Origin: Psychroserpens sp. NJDZ02
Lineage (GTDB): Bacteria > Bacteroidota > Bacteroidia > Flavobacteriales > Flavobacteriaceae
Direction: 5' to 3'
DNA length: 64,000 nt
Assembly (NCBI RefSeq): GCF_004843725.1
Contig: NZ_CP039451.1
Location: 2,982,001 to 3,046,000 of the forward strand
Made by a program: the position numbers and the translations under genes
The notes under the pieces: generated by a model
Databases searched by the model: none
Told to the model about the DNA's origin: nothing
What the model saw: the letters and a program-made list of their open reading frames with translations, nothing else
In this document: positions 61,510-64,000 of the stretch, piece by piece
Layout of the letters: each line of letters starts with the position of its first letter
How positions within the stretch are numbered: the stretch's first letter is position 1

Positions 61510-63921
61510 TTATCTCAATTTAGGAAAATTACTAGGATTTGCTTCATGCATTACAGCATAAATAGCTTCAAAGACATCTTCTGTAGATGGTTTAGAGAAG
61601 TAATCTCCATCAGTACCATAAGCCGGTCTGTGTTGCTTAGCTGCCAGTGTTTTTGGCTGACTGTCTAGATATTTAAAAGCGTCTTGTTTATTTAATATTT
61701 CGTCTAAAATATAAGCAGAAGCACCTCCTGGTACATCTTCGTCTATCACCATTAAACGGTTTGTTTTTTGAACACTTTTAACAATGTCATGATTAAGGTC
61801 AAAAGGTAATAAGGATTGTACATCAATAATCTCTGCATCAATACCAACTTCAGCTAACTCTATGGCTGCTTGTTGTACAATTCTTAATGTTGACCCATAA
61901 GATACTAAAGTAATATCGGCACCTTCTTTAACTGTTTCGACCACACCAATTGGTGTTTTAAATTCTCCAATATTAGTCGGCAGTTGTTCTTTTAATCTAT
62001 AACCATTTAAACATTCTACGACTAAAGCAGGCTCGTCACTTTTTAATAACGTGTTGTAAAAACCAGCAGCTTTAGTCATGTTTCTTGGTACTAAAACATG
62101 TATTCCTCGTACTAAATTTAAAACCCCTCCCATTTGAGAACCTGAATGCCAAATACCTTCCAATCTGTGACCACGAGTACGGATTATTAATGGTGCCTTT
62201 TGACGGCCTTTTGTTCTGTAACGTAAAGTTGCTAAATCATCACTTATAATTTGAAGGGCATACATGATATAATCTAAATATTGGATTTCAGCAATTGGGC
62301 GTAAACCACGCATTGCCATACCAATACCTTGACCTAAAATAGTCGCTTCTCTAATACCAACATCAGAGACACGTAATTCTCCATATTTGTCTTGTAAACC
62401 TTCTAAACCTTGATTAACATCACCAATCTTTCCTGCATCTTCTCCAAAAATTAAAGTTTCAGGGTATTTGTTAAATATATGGTCGAAGTTTTCTCTTAAA
62501 ACCACACGAGCATCAACTTCTTCAGTAGCTTGGTCATATGTTGGTTTAACTTCTTTGATATGAATAGCTGCTGTTTTGCTTTCATTATATAAGTCTGAAC
62601 TATATAAAGGTTGCACTTTAGCAAAAAAGCTATCAATCCAATCTATTAATTGCTGTTTTTCGGTTGTGTTTTCAGCAATAATATAACGTAAAGCGCGTCT
62701 TGCAGCTGACGCAGAATCTTTTCTACTTGGCTCAGTCGTTTCAGCTAAATCATTTGCTAGTTTTTCTATAAATACTTTATTGGGACTAGAATTAGCAACT
62801 GTTTTTAACAGTGTTGTTAATTCTGCTCTTTCCGATAAAGCCGGTTTTAAGTAACTAGTCCATGCTAATTTTTTAGCATCTCTAACGTCTTTTTTAATGT
62901 TTTTTTCAATAGTCAATAACTCTTCGTCAGTTGCGATATTATTTTCTATTAACCACTCACGCATTTTGACGTTACAGTCGTTTTTTGCTTCCCAGTTTAA
63001 ACGGTCTTTATCTTTGTAACGCTCGTGTGACCCTGAAGTAGAGTGACCTTGAGGTTGTGTTAATTCGTTAACATGTATTAAAACAGGAACGTGCTCTTCT
63101 CTTGCTATTTTTGCAGCTTCTTCATAGGTTGCCATTAAGTTCGCATAATCCCAACCTTTAACACGTAAAATTTCGTAACCTTTACTTGTTTTATCACGTT
63201 GAAATCCTTTAAGGATTTCAGATATATTTTCTTTTGTAGTTTGATGTCTTGCGTGTACAGAGATACCATAGTCGTCATCCCAAACACTTATAACCATAGG
63301 GACTTGTAAAACACCTGCAGCATTTATGGTTTCAAAAAATAAACCTTCACTTGTACTTGCATTACCAATAGTACCCCAAGCGACTTCATTTCCTTCAACA
63401 GAAAAGTTAGTCGTATCAATACCTTTTACGTTTCTATAAATTTTAGAAGCTTGTGCTAAGCCTAAAAGTCTAGGCATTTGTCCTGCAGTAGGAGAGATGT
63501 CTGCACTTGAATTTTTTTGTTTGGTAAGGTTTTTCCAATTACCATTAGCATCTAAACTATGTGTTGCAAAGTGACCACCCATTTGGCGACCTGCAGACAT
63601 AGGCTCTTCAGCTAAATCTGTATTAGCGTATAATCCTGAGAAAAACTGCTGAATAGTTAATTCTCCAATAGCCATCATAAACGTTTGGTCACGATAATAA
63701 CCAGATCTAAAGTCTCCGTTTTTAAAAGCTTTAGCCATTGCTAATTGTGGCACTTCTTTACCATCTCCAAAAATCCCAAACTTAGCCTTTCCGGTTAACA
63801 CCTCTCGACGTCCTAATAAACTACACTCACGACTGGTAACAGCAATGTGATAGTCATTTAGTACTTCAGTTTTAAAATCTTCAAAAGACAAGTCTTTTTT
63901 GGTGTTAGCTTTTGTTTGCAT
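61510..63921 (-). CDS. Fused 2-oxoacid (branched-chain) dehydrogenase E1, alpha and beta in one chain
   Basis: An 803-residue thiamine-diphosphate enzyme decarboxylating 2-oxoacids, probably 2-oxoisovalerate, in the dehydrogenase complex. The alpha half (about 1-390) has GRREVLTGKAKFGIFGDGKE, GRQMGGHF, a diphosphate-binding segment AWGTIGNASTSEG and the phosphorylation-loop region DDDYGISVHARHQTT. The beta half (about 450-803) starts with VVLRENFDHIF, LIFGEDAGK and continues with GVREATI-like and VSYGSTL motifs. The ATG at 63921 is preferred: an in-frame ATG at 63954 lies upstream of the promoter -7 box. The fusion is common in Bacteroidetes. Confidence 0.92.
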   Translation of the reverse strand: MQTKANTKKDLSFEDFKTEVLNDYHIAVTSRECSLLGRREVLTGKAKFGIFGDGKEVPQLAMAKAFKNGDFRSGYYRDQTFMMAIGELTIQQFFSGLYANTDLAEEPMSAGRQMGGHFATHSLDANGNWKNLTKQKNSSADISPTAGQMPRLLGLAQASKIYRNVKGIDTTNFSVEGNEVAWGTIGNASTSEGLFFETINAAGVLQVPMVISVWDDDYGISVHARHQTTKENISEILKGFQRDKTSKGYEILRVKGWDYANLMATYEEAAKIAREEHVPVLIHVNELTQPQGHSTSGSHERYKDKDRLNWEAKNDCNVKMREWLIENNIATDEELLTIEKNIKKDVRDAKKLAWTSYLKPALSERAELTTLLKTVANSSPNKVFIEKLANDLAETTEPSRKDSASAARRALRYIIAENTTEKQQLIDWIDSFFAKVQPLYSSDLYNESKTAAIHIKEVKPTYDQATEEVDARVVLRENFDHIFNKYPETLIFGEDAGKIGDVNQGLEGLQDKYGELRVSDVGIREATILGQGIGMAMRGLRPIAEIQYLDYIMYALQIISDDLATLRYRTKGRQKAPLIIRTRGHRLEGIWHSGSQMGGVLNLVRGIHVLVPRNMTKAAGFYNTLLKSDEPALVVECLNGYRLKEQLPTNIGEFKTPIGVVETVKEGADITLVSYGSTLRIVQQAAIELAEVGIDAEIIDVQSLLPFDLNHDIVKSVQKTNRLMVIDEDVPGGASAYILDEILNKQDAFKYLDSQPKTLAAKQHRPAYGTDGDYFSKPSTEDVFEAIYAVMHEANPSNFPKLR

Positions 63922-63941
63922 AGGTAAGGAATTATTTGAAA

Positions 63942-63972
63942 CAAATTTAATCATAATTTGTGAGTTTCACAA
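63942..63972 (-). promoter_or_regulatory. Bacteroidetes housekeeping promoter of the fused E1 gene
   Basis: The minus strand reads TTG (63970-63972), 20 bases, TAAATTTG (63942-63949): both consensus elements. Transcription would start near 63936, after the upstream ATG at 63954 and before the ATG at 63921. Confidence 0.8.
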
Positions 63973-64000
63973 GAGCTAAAAAGCTTAAAAAAATGTGAAT

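Overview
The window reads as chromosomal DNA of a member of the Bacteroidetes, most likely a marine-type Flavobacteriaceae. It is AT-rich. Promoters have the Bacteroidetes housekeeping form (TTG or TTTG, 19-20 bases, TAnnTTTG), clearest at 33546-33576, 55624-55654 and 63942-63972. Several genes start with TTG and Shine-Dalgarno sites are weak. Family markers include a type IX secretion (type B) protein, a fused 2-oxoacid dehydrogenase E1, DUF2007, a YciO-type protein and many lipoproteins. No tRNA, rRNA, CRISPR array, transposase, integrase or phage gene was seen.

Layout. 0-5.8 kb: the end of a fasciclin-domain protein, DUF2007, pheT with a small membrane protein, an acidic lipoprotein paired with a secreted coiled-coil protein, and a thioredoxin-fold lipoprotein. 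5.8-16.8 kb: an accessory-looking run, almost all on the minus strand, of unfamiliar lipoproteins, secreted repeat proteins (leucine-rich-like, WG) and small cytosolic proteins, including one probable frameshift. 16.9-19.4 kb: a DUF2157-DUF4401-GDYXXLXY membrane operon. 19.8-28.7 kb: class II ribonucleotide reductase, an AlkX-like DNA glycosylase, a GNAT enzyme, miaE, an amine oxidase and recG. 28.9-30.0 kb: three tandem repeats of about 397 bp, each carrying a decayed copy of the start of the following M1 aminopeptidase gene. 30-33.5 kb: aminopeptidase, patatin and a membrane-anchored protein.

33.7-45.7 kb is the most interesting part. It holds a candidate structured small RNA, an Lgt-family paralogue, several lipoproteins with acidic residues after the lipidated cysteine, a truncated lipoprotein gene, a beta-propeller histidine kinase with a LytTR regulator, and two tandem paralogous 585-586-residue lipoproteins. 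Four copies of the element GGGTAACA-N17-ATATAA, with identical spacing, lie ahead of the RNA and of three lipoprotein transcription units. I infer one co-regulated cell-surface lipoprotein system; its function is not visible from sequence.

45.8-64 kb is mostly housekeeping: an FMN glutamate-synthase-like enzyme, an AsmA-like protein, a UvrD/PcrA helicase followed by a YciO/TsaC-family gene, an OmpA-type lipoprotein, a family 2 glycosyltransferase with an HsdR-N-domain protein, holA, a cupin lipoprotein, a PfpI-family protein, a type IX secreted protein with DUF202, and the fused branched-chain 2-oxoacid dehydrogenase E1.
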